A DNA stretch of 64,000 nt from Mucilaginibacter inviolabilis (GCF_011089895.1 NZ_JAANAT010000005.1:470216-534215); one strand, 5' to 3'; positions 27,001-34,810 are shown, counted from the stretch's first letter. Notes: generated from the letters alone by a model not told the origin. Translations and numbers: made by a program.

Positions 27001-27369
27001 AAGCTGGAAAATGAAGTGGAACTGGCGGCCTTTCAGCAGCAACTACATGATCGTTTCGGCAAAGTACCACCGCAAGTTAATGATTTGCTGAACACCATGC
27101 GTATGCAGTGGCTGGGCAAAGCCATCGGCTTTGAAAAGATCTCCCTTAAAAAGAATGTACTGCGGGGCTATTTTATCAGCGATCAGCAATCCGCCTATTT
27201 CGAGACCGACGCCTTCCGCAATGTGCTCACTTTTGTACAAAGCAACATGCGCCGCACCAATCTCAAAGAAGTAAAAAACACCCTGCGCCTGAGTATTGAA
27301 GGGGTAAATAGTATTGACCAGGCAGTATTGTTTTTGAACGAGATTGCGGGTATGGTTGGGGTGGATTAA
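24013..27369 (+). CDS. mfd: Transcription-repair coupling factor
   Basis: The 1118-residue protein has the Mfd order of domains: an N-terminal UvrB-like module, the RNA-polymerase-interacting CarD-like domain (LKPGDYVTHIDHGIGKYAGL, about residue 436), the RecG-like translocase with Walker A GDVGFGKTEVAVRA near residue 590 and Walker B IIDEEQKFG near 688, the TATPIPRTLHF motif, and a C-terminal TRCF domain. It removes stalled RNA polymerase and recruits UvrA. The start is a TTG at 24013 giving MNIRDILDRYK, which fits the family N-terminus. The next ATG is about 43 codons in and would cut off conserved sequence. It is followed by a REP-like palindrome. Confidence 0.95.
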   Translation: MNIRDILDRYKADDRIKALATALNASKNPRIQLRGLVGSSDSAMAVALYFLQHKHMVFVLPDREEAGYFQADLENLTGKEALLFPSSYRKPFEFTQPDSSNVLARAEVLNELNHSTEFGQLIVTYPEALAEKVIDRSSLEKNTLEIAVGSKLSIEFINEFLIEYDFDRVDFVYEPGQFSVRGGIVDIFSFSHNLPYRVEFFGDFIESIRTFEIESQLSVEQVKSITIVPNVQSKFLTESNISLLEYVEPGTQVWIKDVQFTLDIIQTGFKKAVNLWKALSAEEKTQNPEWIDPKFGFTDEKLIADQLFDFPVVEFGKQFFYQPTASINFDMRPQPSFNKDFTLLIHNFKNNEAEKIENFILTDSARQVERLYAILDDLDKTVKFTPISVSIREGFVDHEQKLACYTDHQIFDRYYKYKLKKGYQRSQAITLKELRDLKPGDYVTHIDHGIGKYAGLEKVEVNGKQQEMIRLIYADNDLLYVNINSLNRISKYSGKEGTVPKMNKLGTDTWERLKKTTKKKVKDIARDLIKLYALRKAQQGNAFSPDSYLQTELEASFLYEDTPDQEKATADFKKDMESPHPMDRLICGDVGFGKTEVAVRAAFKAVADSKQVAILVPTTILAAQHYKTFTDRLKGFPANIDYINRFKTSRQIKDTLEKLKEGKVDIIIGTHRLVSKDVKFKDLGLMIIDEEQKFGVSTKEKLKQMRANVDTLTLTATPIPRTLHFSLMGARDLSIISTPPPNRQPVVTELHVFNDTLIKEAVEFELERGGQVFFIHNRVADLPQLGGMIHKLVPKARVGIAHGQLEGDALEDVMLKFVNHDYDVLVATTIIEAGLDIPNANTIIINYAHMFGLSDLHQMRGRVGRSNKKAYCYLLSPPLSTLTSEARKRLSAIEEFSDLGSGFNVAMRDLDIRGSGNLLGAEQSGFIAEIGFDMYHKILDEAIQELKDDEFKGVFPDEKPRPFISFTQIDTDLEILIPDEYVTNISERYNLYTELSKLENEVELAAFQQQLHDRFGKVPPQVNDLLNTMRMQWLGKAIGFEKISLKKNVLRGYFISDQQSAYFETDAFRNVLTFVQSNMRRTNLKEVKNTLRLSIEGVNSIDQAVLFLNEIAGMVGVD

Positions 27370-27385
27370 GCTCCTATTTCACAAT

Positions 27386-27473
27386 CGTCATTGCGAAGCA
27401 CGAAGCAATCTCTACTTAGGCAGATCAATTTTCCCTGTATAGCTTAAAGATTGCTTCGTGCCTCGCAATGACG
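27386..27473. repeat. REP-like palindrome, GTCATTGCGAG family, copy 5 (divergent)
   Basis: CGTCATTGCGAAGCACGAAG at the left and CTTCGTGCCTCGCAATGACG at the right are imperfect inverted copies. The inner part differs from copies 1-4. It lies between convergent mfd and hpt. Confidence 0.8.
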
Positions 27474-27479
27474 TTGGTC

Positions 27480-28016
27480 CTAAACTTTTTTATAAATATC
27501 TCTAAGGTTCCTACCCATTTCCTGGTAATCCAGGCCATATCCTACCACAAACTCATTCTCAATTTCAAAGCCAACATATTTCAGTTCCGCAATCGGGCTC
27601 AGCAACGCTGATGGTTTCAATAACAAAGAGCAAACGGCAATGGATGATGGATTACGTTGTTTCAATTTATCTATCAGGTAATGCACAGTATTACCGGTAT
27701 CCACAATATCCTCAATGATCACTACGTCGCGGTCCTTAATATCCATGATCAAATCAATATCATCACGGATCTTGAGCTTGCTGGTGGTTCCGCCATAGTA
27801 TGAGGCCAGTTTGGTAAAGGCAATCTCACAGGGGCGGTCAATTTGTTTGATGAGATCGGCAATAAACAAGAAACTGCCGTTCAGTACACCAACAAATACG
27901 GGTATACTATCCTGATAGTCGGCATTTAACTGCTGACCAATAGCCGTTGTACGTTCTGTTATAGATTTTTCGCTGATAAGGGGTTCAAATTCAAGATCGG
28001 CTATTTTAATTTTCAT
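27480..28016 (-). CDS. hpt: Hypoxanthine phosphoribosyltransferase
   Basis: The 178-residue protein has the type I phosphoribosyltransferase PRPP loop (VVIIEDIVDTGNTVHYL, about residues 95-111) and the family's N-terminal substrate region (PVFVGVLNGSFLFIADLI). It converts hypoxanthine, and usually guanine, plus PRPP to IMP or GMP in purine salvage. Length is normal. The start is the ATG at 28016. The 152-bp region to the divergent M16 peptidase gene is AT-rich. No clear TAnnTTTG box was found on this strand. It ends six bases after the REP-like palindrome shared with mfd. Confidence 0.92.
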   Translation of the reverse strand: MKIKIADLEFEPLISEKSITERTTAIGQQLNADYQDSIPVFVGVLNGSFLFIADLIKQIDRPCEIAFTKLASYYGGTTSKLKIRDDIDLIMDIKDRDVVIIEDIVDTGNTVHYLIDKLKQRNPSSIAVCSLLLKPSALLSPIAELKYVGFEIENEFVVGYGLDYQEMGRNLRDIYKKV

Positions 28017-28152
28017 AAGTGAGGGCTGCTTTAATGTTTGGGGGTATTTTCAACTATAGTATGTTAAGTAATTACATACACATTACGATTTTCGCCCTAA
28101 AATAGTATAAATCGCTTACAATAGCACCAAAATAATTATACCGCATATAATG

Positions 28153-28160
28153 TATCTTTG
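28153..28160 (+). promoter_or_regulatory. -7 box TATCTTTG of the M16 peptidase gene
   Basis: This matches TAnnTTTG and ends 8 bases before the ATG at 28169, so the transcript should be nearly leaderless. Confidence 0.6.
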
Positions 28161-28168
28161 CCCTCTAT

Positions 28169-29398
28169 ATGATCGATTATCAGGCATACACTTTACCCAA
28201 TGGCATCCGGATATTATATAAGCATGCACCTTTTGCCATAACCCATTGCTGTTTTATTGTAAATGCAGGCTCACGCGATGAGAGCGAACAACAGGTAGGC
28301 CTCGCTCATTTCATTGAACATCTGTTGTTTAAAGAAACCGAAAGACGCAGCACCAACCAAATTTTAAACCGCCTGGAGCTGGTGGGTGCCGATCTGAATG
28401 CCTATACTACCAAAGAATATACCTGTATACACGCGTCGCTGCTGAACCAGCACCTGGAGCGCTCCATGGATCTGTTTGAAGACATCCTGTTCCACTCCAC
28501 CTTTCCGGAGGATGAGCAGGAAAAAGAAAAAGGTGTAATTCTGGACGAGATAGCCTCCTACCTTGATCAGCCCGAAGAGGCCATACAGGACGATTTTGAA
28601 GAATTACTTTTTAAAGGCCACCCCATTGGTAATAATATTTTAGGCACAACCGAGTCTGTCGGAAGAATGAATGGCGATGATATCCGCGCCTTTATACGGG
28701 CCAATTACAGCACTTCCGAAATGATATTTGCCGTTCATGGCAATTACGATTTTAAAAAGATCATCAAACTATCCGAAAAATACTTTGGTGGAATCCCTGC
28801 AAATTCGGCTCAAAAAAACAGGATAGCGCCACAGGCTAATCAAAATGGCATCCATATTGTTAAAAAACCGATATCACAAACGCATTGTATCATTGGTAAC
28901 CAGGCTTATTCATCGTCACACAAACATAAAACTGGCTTGTTGTTGCTTAATAATTTGTTGGGTGGCATGGGTATGAGCAGCCGGTTGAATCTGGAGATCC
29001 GTGAAAAGTATGGCATTGCCTACACCATTGAGTCGAACTATACCACACTTACCGATACCGGCATTTTTTCTATTTATTTTGGAACAGATGCCGAGAAAGC
29101 GGGAAAAGCCTCCCGTCTGGTACATAAAGAATTGAAAAAACTGCGCGAGCAAAAATTGGGCACATTGCAGCTGCATCAGGCAAAAGAAAAGTTTATTGGT
29201 CAGATAGCACTAGCCGAGGAAAACCGCATGAGCCTGATTATATCGATGGCAAAAAGTTTGCTTGATTTTAACCATATTGACACGCTGGAAGATGTTTTTG
29301 CCAAGATAAATGCCGTAACAGCCGATCAATTATTGGAAATAAGCAACGAAATTTTTGATGTTGACAAGCTAATTACATTGAATTTTGAACCTAAATAA
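28169..29398 (+). CDS. M16-family (pitrilysin-like) zinc peptidase
   Basis: The 409-residue protein is a single M16 unit of the processing-peptidase type. The inverted zinc motif HFIEH is at residues 47-51 and the distal glutamate lies in the helix after VILDEIASYL. A C-terminal M16 domain follows (GIAYTIESNYTTLTDTGIF). There is no signal peptide, so it is probably cytoplasmic. The family degrades small proteins or processes peptides; the substrate here is unknown. It is followed by def after 23 bases, but def has its own -7 box inside that gap. The start at 28169 is the first ATG after the promoter. Confidence 0.9.
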   Translation: MIDYQAYTLPNGIRILYKHAPFAITHCCFIVNAGSRDESEQQVGLAHFIEHLLFKETERRSTNQILNRLELVGADLNAYTTKEYTCIHASLLNQHLERSMDLFEDILFHSTFPEDEQEKEKGVILDEIASYLDQPEEAIQDDFEELLFKGHPIGNNILGTTESVGRMNGDDIRAFIRANYSTSEMIFAVHGNYDFKKIIKLSEKYFGGIPANSAQKNRIAPQANQNGIHIVKKPISQTHCIIGNQAYSSSHKHKTGLLLLNNLLGGMGMSSRLNLEIREKYGIAYTIESNYTTLTDTGIFSIYFGTDAEKAGKASRLVHKELKKLREQKLGTLQLHQAKEKFIGQIALAEENRMSLIISMAKSLLDFNHIDTLEDVFAKINAVTADQLLEISNEIFDVDKLITLNFEPK

Positions 29399-29409
29399 GA
29401 ATAAACCTG

Positions 29410-29417
29410 TATTTTTG
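29410..29417 (+). promoter_or_regulatory. -7 box TATTTTTG of def
   Basis: This matches TAnnTTTG and ends four bases before the def ATG, so def can be read as a leaderless transcript independent of the M16 gene. Confidence 0.55.
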
Positions 29418-29421
29418 TAAA

Positions 29422-29994
29422 ATGAAGTATCCTATCATCGCCTACGGAGATCCTGTTTTAAGGAAAAAAGCAACAGCCATTGAACCAGACGAGTACCCTC
29501 ATATTAAAGAATTGGTTGAAAACATGTTTGAAACCATGTATGCCGCGCATGGCGTTGGTTTAGCCGCCCCGCAGGTGGGTATGTCCATGCGTTTATTTGT
29601 GGTCGACGCTTCTGTTTTCAGCGATGATGAGCCCGAACTGAAAAACTTTAAAAAAGTTTTCATCAACGCTACTATATTAGAAGAGACCGGCGAAGAATGG
29701 GGCTTTAACGAAGGCTGCCTGAGTATCCCCGATATCAGGGAAGATGTGTACCGCAAACCCGTGGTAAAACTATCTTATTACGATGCAGAATGGAAACATT
29801 ATGAAGAAACCTTCAAGGGGCTGGCCGCACGCGTGATACAGCATGAATATGACCATATTGAAGGCAAACTATTCACCGATAAATTAAGTCCGCTGCGCAA
29901 ACGTCTTATCGAGAAAAAGCTGAACGATATTTCAAAAGGGATGGTTGACGTTGACTACAAAATGAAATTCCCGGCGGTTAAAAAAGGAAGATAG
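29422..29994 (+). CDS. def: Peptide deformylase
   Basis: The 190-residue protein has all three deformylase motifs: GVGLAAPQVG, EGCLSIP with the metal-binding Cys at about residue 99, and QHEYDHIEG with the metal-binding histidines from about residue 141. It removes the formyl group from nascent N-terminal methionine. It follows the M16 peptidase by 23 bases and precedes a spacer with no terminator that I can identify. Length and motifs are typical. Confidence 0.96.
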   Translation: MKYPIIAYGDPVLRKKATAIEPDEYPHIKELVENMFETMYAAHGVGLAAPQVGMSMRLFVVDASVFSDDEPELKNFKKVFINATILEETGEEWGFNEGCLSIPDIREDVYRKPVVKLSYYDAEWKHYEETFKGLAARVIQHEYDHIEGKLFTDKLSPLRKRLIEKKLNDISKGMVDVDYKMKFPAVKKGR

Positions 29995-30100
29995 TTTTTA
30001 AGCAGTAAGTCTGGGGGCTTTAGTTCTAAGTTAAAACGAATACGTTTTGACCCAATAGAGCCCTCTCCAATCAAATAGGGAGATTTATGTAACTTCAGAC

Positions 30101-30739
30101 TTAATTACTACTGCTTTTATTATCAGCATCTGTAATCTGTTTGATCAAACTGCCCCAGGCAAAGGGATTGAGCAGTGGGTTTGGCATAAGCGAATGCGAG
30201 TTCTCGATACTGGTATGCATACCCTGTGCTGTAGCGGTTTGTATTTCCTGTGCATCACGTGGCAATACGTTTCCTAAAGCTACTAACGATGTACGACTTA
30301 TATTTTTACGTGCTATCTCCAAATCGTCATCCGCTAGTTTTACAGCCAAAAAGTCTTTCTTAAACTCATCGGTAGTAGCCCATGGAAATACATGGAATGT
30401 AGGCAGGTTAATGATTTGCGGTTTAATGCTAACCTGTAAAGTATAGCTTTTGTTGGGCACGTTGGCGGGTATAACAACCGTTACCGGCCCATATCCCACA
30501 CAAGTAAAGCGTAAGGTATCCTGCTCATGCGCCACAAATGAAAAATAGCCCTTGTAGTTTGACTGGCCTACCGAATTATGCGTAGAGGTGTTGGTAATGG
30601 ATACATATGGCACAATCACATTGGTACTGTCGGCATTGTGTACTACACCTGTAAACTGCACAACTGGCCTATCGTCATGTTTTTGTGCAACGGCTCCAAT
30701 TGTCGCAAATAAAAATAATATGGCTATCAGATATTTCAT
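30101..30739 (-). CDS. Secreted protein with carboxypeptidase-like regulatory domain
   Basis: The 212-residue protein has a signal peptide (about 1-18, ending GAVAQ) and a CarboxypepD_reg-like beta-sandwich (residues 27-105; the core reads SNYKGYFSFVAHEQDTLRFT). This is the domain that precedes many SusC proteins and also occurs alone in Bacteroidota envelope proteins. The second half is helical and Asn/Ser-rich at its end, with no known motif. The function is unknown. The gene appears to stand alone. The ATG at 30739 directly precedes the signal peptide. Confidence 0.78.
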   Translation of the reverse strand: MKYLIAILFLFATIGAVAQKHDDRPVVQFTGVVHNADSTNVIVPYVSITNTSTHNSVGQSNYKGYFSFVAHEQDTLRFTCVGYGPVTVVIPANVPNKSYTLQVSIKPQIINLPTFHVFPWATTDEFKKDFLAVKLADDDLEIARKNISRTSLVALGNVLPRDAQEIQTATAQGMHTSIENSHSLMPNPLLNPFAWGSLIKQITDADNKSSSN

Positions 30740-30853
30740 ATACCAATCATCCTTTCCGGATATATTACAGGCTATACCCGGGAAAGTTTCAAAACTTTAA
30801 TCAAAAGTACGTTAACGCCGTAAATAAGGCAGGCATTTTAACAATACTTAACA

Positions 30854-31132
30854 TTATCTCAAATTTTCAGGGAGTACCGCGTTAGGGTCGTCAATGTCTG
30901 TCAGGTTAATGGCTTCAATACCGGTTACTTCCGGAACAGCTTTTTTAATAGCCTGTTCAATACCGGCCTTAAGTGTCATGATGCTCATTGGGCACGACCC
31001 GCATGAACCTAACAATTTTAATTTAACTACACCTTCTGGGGTGATCTCCTCAATCGAAACATTCCCGCCATCAGCCTCCAAATACGGACGGATGGTATCT
31101 AAGGCTGTCTCTACTTGACTTAATAAACTCAT
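30854..31132 (-). CDS. NifU C-terminal-domain iron-sulfur scaffold
   Basis: The 92-residue protein is a stand-alone Nfu domain: YLEADGGNVSIEEITPEGVV followed by the CxxC motif in GSCGSCPMSIMTLKAGIE. Nfu proteins bind a [4Fe-4S] cluster between two subunits and hand it to target enzymes. It lies downstream of the Mrp ATPase gene on the same strand, which fits a shared role in cluster delivery, although an iterated-word repeat and 126 bases separate them. The ATG at 31132 gives the usual N-terminus. Confidence 0.88.
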   Translation of the reverse strand: MSLLSQVETALDTIRPYLEADGGNVSIEEITPEGVVKLKLLGSCGSCPMSIMTLKAGIEQAIKKAVPEVTGIEAINLTDIDDPNAVLPENLR

Positions 31133-31169
31133 TTTAACTAAATTATAATATAAAGTAAAGTTACAACAA

Positions 31170-31279
31170 TTTGTTTATTTGTTCATCAGTTTATTAGTTC
31201 ATTGGTCTTAACCATGTAATCTTATCTAATTCATGACCAGGCACCAATAAACCTTGAACTATTGAACCAATGAACCAAC
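31170..31279. repeat. Iterated-word element (GTTCATTR type) overlapping the 3' end of the Mrp gene
   Basis: The left arm (31170-31206) carries GTTCATTR-like words. The right arm (31243-31279) carries the inverted words TTGAACTA, TTGAACCAA and TGAACCAA. The right arm covers the last codons of the Mrp gene (stop at 31259). The same words occur at 11643-11680. Confidence 0.55.
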
Positions 31280-32338
31280 AGCTTTCGCGTTTGAAATAGC
31301 CACCTGCTGTGCTACACGACGGGCCATCTCTAAAAATGCCTGGGTCATTGGCCCATCTTCTTCCAGGATGGTTGGTTTGCCAGCATCGCCAGATTCGCTT
31401 ATCCCCTTTACTAACGGAATTTCACCTAAAAATGGTACATCCAGTTGCGCTGCCAGTTTTTGACCGCCGCCTTTACCAAAAATGTAATATTTATTTTCGG
31501 GCAGTTCGGCTGGTGTAAAGTACGACATGTTTTCAACCACACCCAGTATCGGCACATTAATGGCCGGCATTAAAAACATGCCTATCCCCTTTTTAGCATC
31601 GGCTAAAGCCACATTTTGCGGCGTGGTTACAATTACCGCCCCGGTAACCGGGAAGGTTTGTGTAACCGTAATATGTATATCGCCTGTTCCTGGTGGCAAG
31701 TCTATTACCAAATAGTCCAGCTCGCCCCAGTCGGCATCATTAAACAATTGTTTCACCGCGGTTGATACCATCGGTCCGCGCCATGGCACAGGCTGGTTAG
31801 GATCTGTAAAGAAACCTATGGACAACAGCTTGATTCCGTATTTTTCGATAGGCTCAATACGTGTTTTACCATTAACCTCGCTGGCCTGCGGGCGTGCGCC
31901 TTCCAAACCAAACATAATGGGAACCGATGGGCCATAAATATCAGCGTCTATCAAACCTACTTTAGCTCCGGCTTTGGCTAATCCCAGTGCCAGATTTGCA
32001 GCCACAGTTGATTTACCAACGCCTCCTTTGCCCGACGCCACCGCTATAATATTTTTAACACCGGGAACGCCGGTGTTTTTTTGCGATGTAACCCTCGAGG
32101 TCATGTTGATGTTCACTACAGCCTCTTTGCTTACAAAATAACTAATAGCATTACGACATGCATTTTCAATCATTGCTTTCAGCGGGCAGGCCGGTGTGGT
32201 TAGTATCACCGAAAAGCTAACGTTGTTGCCATCTATATGAATATCCTGTATCATGTTCAGGGTAACCAGGTCCTTTTTCAGATCCGGCTCTTCTACATTA
32301 CCCAGGGCTTGTAAAACTTGTTCTTTGGTAATTATCAT
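31259..32338 (-). CDS. Mrp/NBP35-family Fe-S cluster carrier ATPase
   Basis: The 359-residue protein has an N-terminal MIP18-like (DUF59) domain (about residues 1-80) and a deviant Walker A P-loop ATPase domain (ASGKGGVGKSTVAANLALGL, about 102-121; then IDADIYGPSVPIMFG). It should carry Fe-S clusters to apo-proteins. The C-terminal CxxC found in many Mrp/ApbC proteins after VVENMS is not present: the region reads YFTPAELPENKYYIFGKGGG. The last residues (GSLVQ) are encoded by an iterated-word repeat. A -7 box lies 10 bases upstream of the ATG. It is upstream of the Nfu-type gene. Confidence 0.9.
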   Translation of the reverse strand: MIITKEQVLQALGNVEEPDLKKDLVTLNMIQDIHIDGNNVSFSVILTTPACPLKAMIENACRNAISYFVSKEAVVNINMTSRVTSQKNTGVPGVKNIIAVASGKGGVGKSTVAANLALGLAKAGAKVGLIDADIYGPSVPIMFGLEGARPQASEVNGKTRIEPIEKYGIKLLSIGFFTDPNQPVPWRGPMVSTAVKQLFNDADWGELDYLVIDLPPGTGDIHITVTQTFPVTGAVIVTTPQNVALADAKKGIGMFLMPAINVPILGVVENMSYFTPAELPENKYYIFGKGGGQKLAAQLDVPFLGEIPLVKGISESGDAGKPTILEEDGPMTQAFLEMARRVAQQVAISNAKAVGSLVQ

Positions 32339-32348
32339 AATATTATGG

Positions 32349-32356
32349 CAAATTTA
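32349..32356 (-). promoter_or_regulatory. -7 box TAAATTTG of the Mrp gene
   Basis: On the minus strand this matches TAnnTTTG and ends 10 bases before the ATG at 32338. Confidence 0.5.
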
Positions 32357-32434
32357 TGAAAACAGGCCGTTGATTTGCGTTTGTTAAAGAAACAATTTGC
32401 AGAAACAACCGTTTGCAGGGGATAAGATTTAGTT

Positions 32435-32442
32435 TAGTTTTG
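32435..32442 (+). promoter_or_regulatory. -7 box TAGTTTTG of the transglycosylase gene
   Basis: This matches TAnnTTTG and ends 13 bases before the ATG at 32456. It is divergent from the Mrp promoter. Confidence 0.5.
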
Positions 32443-32455
32443 GAAAAATTTACAC

Positions 32456-34702
32456 ATGAAGCGTCTTAATCCTAAATACATACGCATAGCCGCATTTATA
32501 CTGATACCCTTACTGCTTATCCTTTTAATAGGTGGCTACATTGCCTATTCAAAACGTGAGGCCTTGCTTCAAAAAGCTATCAGCAAAGCTAAAGCAAAAG
32601 CCAGGAGTGATTATAATTTAGATGTAAAAATAGGTTCGGCACATTTTACAGGCTCCAGCACAGTAGCATTTTCTGATATCTCGATAGTACCAGAAAATCG
32701 CGACAGTTTGCTGAATATCAAAAGCCTGGTGGTAAGTGTAAAGCTATTGCCGCTTATTGTTGGCGATATTAAATTAGCCGATGTTTCCCTGCAGGACGGT
32801 TTCATTAACCTCACCAGTGTAAAGGGGGTTAAAAACTTCGACTTTCTGTTTAAAAAGAAAAAAGACACAACTGCCACTCATGACAAGGTTGATCTGGCCG
32901 ATCTGGCCGATCATCTGGTGAATGAAGTTCTTTACAAGATTCCGGATAACCTGCACCTGAATAACTTTTCAATCAGTTTCAGGGACGATAGTACCCGGTT
33001 GAAACTGCTGGCCAAAACGGCGCTGATCAAAGATGGTAACCTTACCTCAACCATTGATGTGGATAATGGCTCGGCCACCTGGCATATCGCCGGTAAAATG
33101 CACCCATCTGATAAAGATATAGACGTAAAATTATATGCCGATGGCAAAAAAGTGGAGCTGCCTATCATCCAGAAAAAGTTTAGGCTGGTATTAAATTTTG
33201 ATACCATCAGTACCAAACTCACCAAGGTGGAACATAGTGGCGGCGAAACAAAAATTTATGGTTCATGGGCTGTGCATAACCTGCTCATTAATCACCCGGG
33301 TATTTCATCGGGCAATATCGTTTTCCCAAATGCATCTATTGATGCGAATGTGTTTGTGGGCAGTAATTATGTGTCTATCGACAGCTCATCACTTATTCAT
33401 ATTAAAAAACTTACCGCGCGCCCATTTATCAAATACACGCTAAACCCGGTAAAAATATATGAGGTTAAGATTAATACCGGTTGGTTAAACGCGACCGACA
33501 TCTTCGATTCTTTCCCTTCCGGTATGTTTGATGCCCTGGATGGTATACAAGTTGCCGGCAAGCTTAACTATGCGCTTAATTTTTACATGGATTCATCCAA
33601 ACCTGATGACCTGCAATTTGATTCGCGCCTGAGCAAGGATAATTTCAGGATAGTGAAATATGGCAAAACCGACTTGACCAAACTCAACAGCACTTTTGTA
33701 TACACGCCATATGAAAAAGGCAAGCCCATGTCGCCGCATGTGATCGGTCCGGAAAACCCGGAGTTCACCCCGCTGGAACAAATATCGCCAAACCTGCGCA
33801 ATGCGGTAATGACGGCCGAGGACCCATCCTTTTACACCAATCATGGTTTTGTGGAAGAAGCCCTGCGTAAATCATTAGTGACCGATTTTAAAACCAAAAA
33901 GTTTAAACGGGGAGGCAGCGGTATATCCATGCAATTGGTAAAAAACGCCTTTTTGAGTCGCGAAAAAACACTTGCCCGTAAAATTGAAGAGATCCTGATT
34001 GTGTGGATCATTGAAAATAACCGCATCATGTCTAAAAACCGGATGCTGGAGGTTTATTTTAATATTATTGAATGGGGACGCGGTATTTACGGCATATCAG
34101 AGGCTTCTCATTATTATTTTGGCAAATCGCCATCGGAACTTACCCTTGGCGAAAGTATTTATCTGGCTAGTATCGTACCCTATCCAAAAGGCGGCTTATA
34201 TGCTTTTCAACCCGATGGTACGCTGCGGCCGGGCCTGCATGGATATTTTAACCTGATTGGTAAATTAATGGCGCAAAAGGGCTATACGGCCCGCGACACC
34301 AATGCCTACGGCTTTTATGGCGTTCGCCTGCGCGAAAGCCTGCGTAGGGCTATTGCGCCGGTAGATACCGCCACTGCCGACAGCCTGATGAAACAAAGCG
34401 ACGATAATGAAGTGATGCCAGTACTGGAAGATCCGGTAAAAAAGCCAAACTTCTTCCAGCGTCTCTTCGGTAAAAAAGATACTACCGCGAAAAAGGCCGA
34501 AGAACAGGAAAAGCAAAAAGAGAAAACCGCTAAAGAGAAATTAAAAGAGCAAATTGAAGCGCTTAAACAGGAGTATAAGTTAAAAATAGATAATATTGAT
34601 ACTGCCGGCAAAACCCGGAAAGAAATAAGACAAGAAAAGCGACGTCTGAGAAAAGAACAAGATGATAAAGAGGATGAGCTGAAACAAAAGGCCAATCTAT
34701 AG
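32456..34702 (+). CDS. GT51 peptidoglycan transglycosylase fused to a long AsmA-like envelope domain
   Basis: The 748-residue protein has one N-terminal membrane helix (about 10-29) and then roughly 400 residues of beta-rich sequence resembling AsmA/DUF748 envelope proteins (KIGSAHFTGSSTVAFSDISI). At about 435-600 it has a GT51 lipid-II polymerase domain with the catalytic Glu in MTAEDPSFYTNHGF and further motifs RGGSGISMQLVKNAF and RKIEEILIVWIIE. The C-terminal 90 residues are highly charged and probably coiled coil (KEEKTAKEKLKEQ-like). There is no transpeptidase domain. It should polymerise glycan strands at the outer face of the inner membrane; the role of the AsmA-like part is unknown. 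Confidence 0.85.
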   Translation: MKRLNPKYIRIAAFILIPLLLILLIGGYIAYSKREALLQKAISKAKAKARSDYNLDVKIGSAHFTGSSTVAFSDISIVPENRDSLLNIKSLVVSVKLLPLIVGDIKLADVSLQDGFINLTSVKGVKNFDFLFKKKKDTTATHDKVDLADLADHLVNEVLYKIPDNLHLNNFSISFRDDSTRLKLLAKTALIKDGNLTSTIDVDNGSATWHIAGKMHPSDKDIDVKLYADGKKVELPIIQKKFRLVLNFDTISTKLTKVEHSGGETKIYGSWAVHNLLINHPGISSGNIVFPNASIDANVFVGSNYVSIDSSSLIHIKKLTARPFIKYTLNPVKIYEVKINTGWLNATDIFDSFPSGMFDALDGIQVAGKLNYALNFYMDSSKPDDLQFDSRLSKDNFRIVKYGKTDLTKLNSTFVYTPYEKGKPMSPHVIGPENPEFTPLEQISPNLRNAVMTAEDPSFYTNHGFVEEALRKSLVTDFKTKKFKRGGSGISMQLVKNAFLSREKTLARKIEEILIVWIIENNRIMSKNRMLEVYFNIIEWGRGIYGISEASHYYFGKSPSELTLGESIYLASIVPYPKGGLYAFQPDGTLRPGLHGYFNLIGKLMAQKGYTARDTNAYGFYGVRLRESLRRAIAPVDTATADSLMKQSDDNEVMPVLEDPVKKPNFFQRLFGKKDTTAKKAEEQEKQKEKTAKEKLKEQIEALKQEYKLKIDNIDTAGKTRKEIRQEKRRLRKEQDDKEDELKQKANL

Positions 34703-34717
34703 CTTGCGGATGACATT

Positions 34718-34753
34718 GATGTAAATTGAATGTTTAAACATTCAATTTACATC
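34718..34753. promoter_or_regulatory. Perfect 36-bp palindrome upstream of the nitroreductase gene
   Basis: The sequence is perfectly symmetric around TTTAAA, with GATGTAAATTGAATG on one side and its inverse on the other. Its centre is TGTTTAAACA, which recurs at 34771-34780. It may terminate the transglycosylase transcript or bind the regulator of the downstream gene. Confidence 0.5.
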
Positions 34754-34770
34754 TGGGTGACTATTTTAAT

Positions 34771-34790
34771 TGTTTAAACATCTAATTTTG
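34771..34790 (+). promoter_or_regulatory. Nitroreductase promoter with TGTTTAAACA operator
   Basis: TAATTTTG at 34783-34790 matches TAnnTTTG and ends 20 bases before the ATG. The 10-bp palindrome TGTTTAAACA at 34771-34780 lies in the spacer just upstream of it, where a bound repressor would block RNA polymerase. A related half-site (TGTTTAACAA) overlaps the start-site region at 34789-34798. Confidence 0.5.
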
Positions 34791-34810
34791 TTTAACAAAT
34801 AGAGAATATC

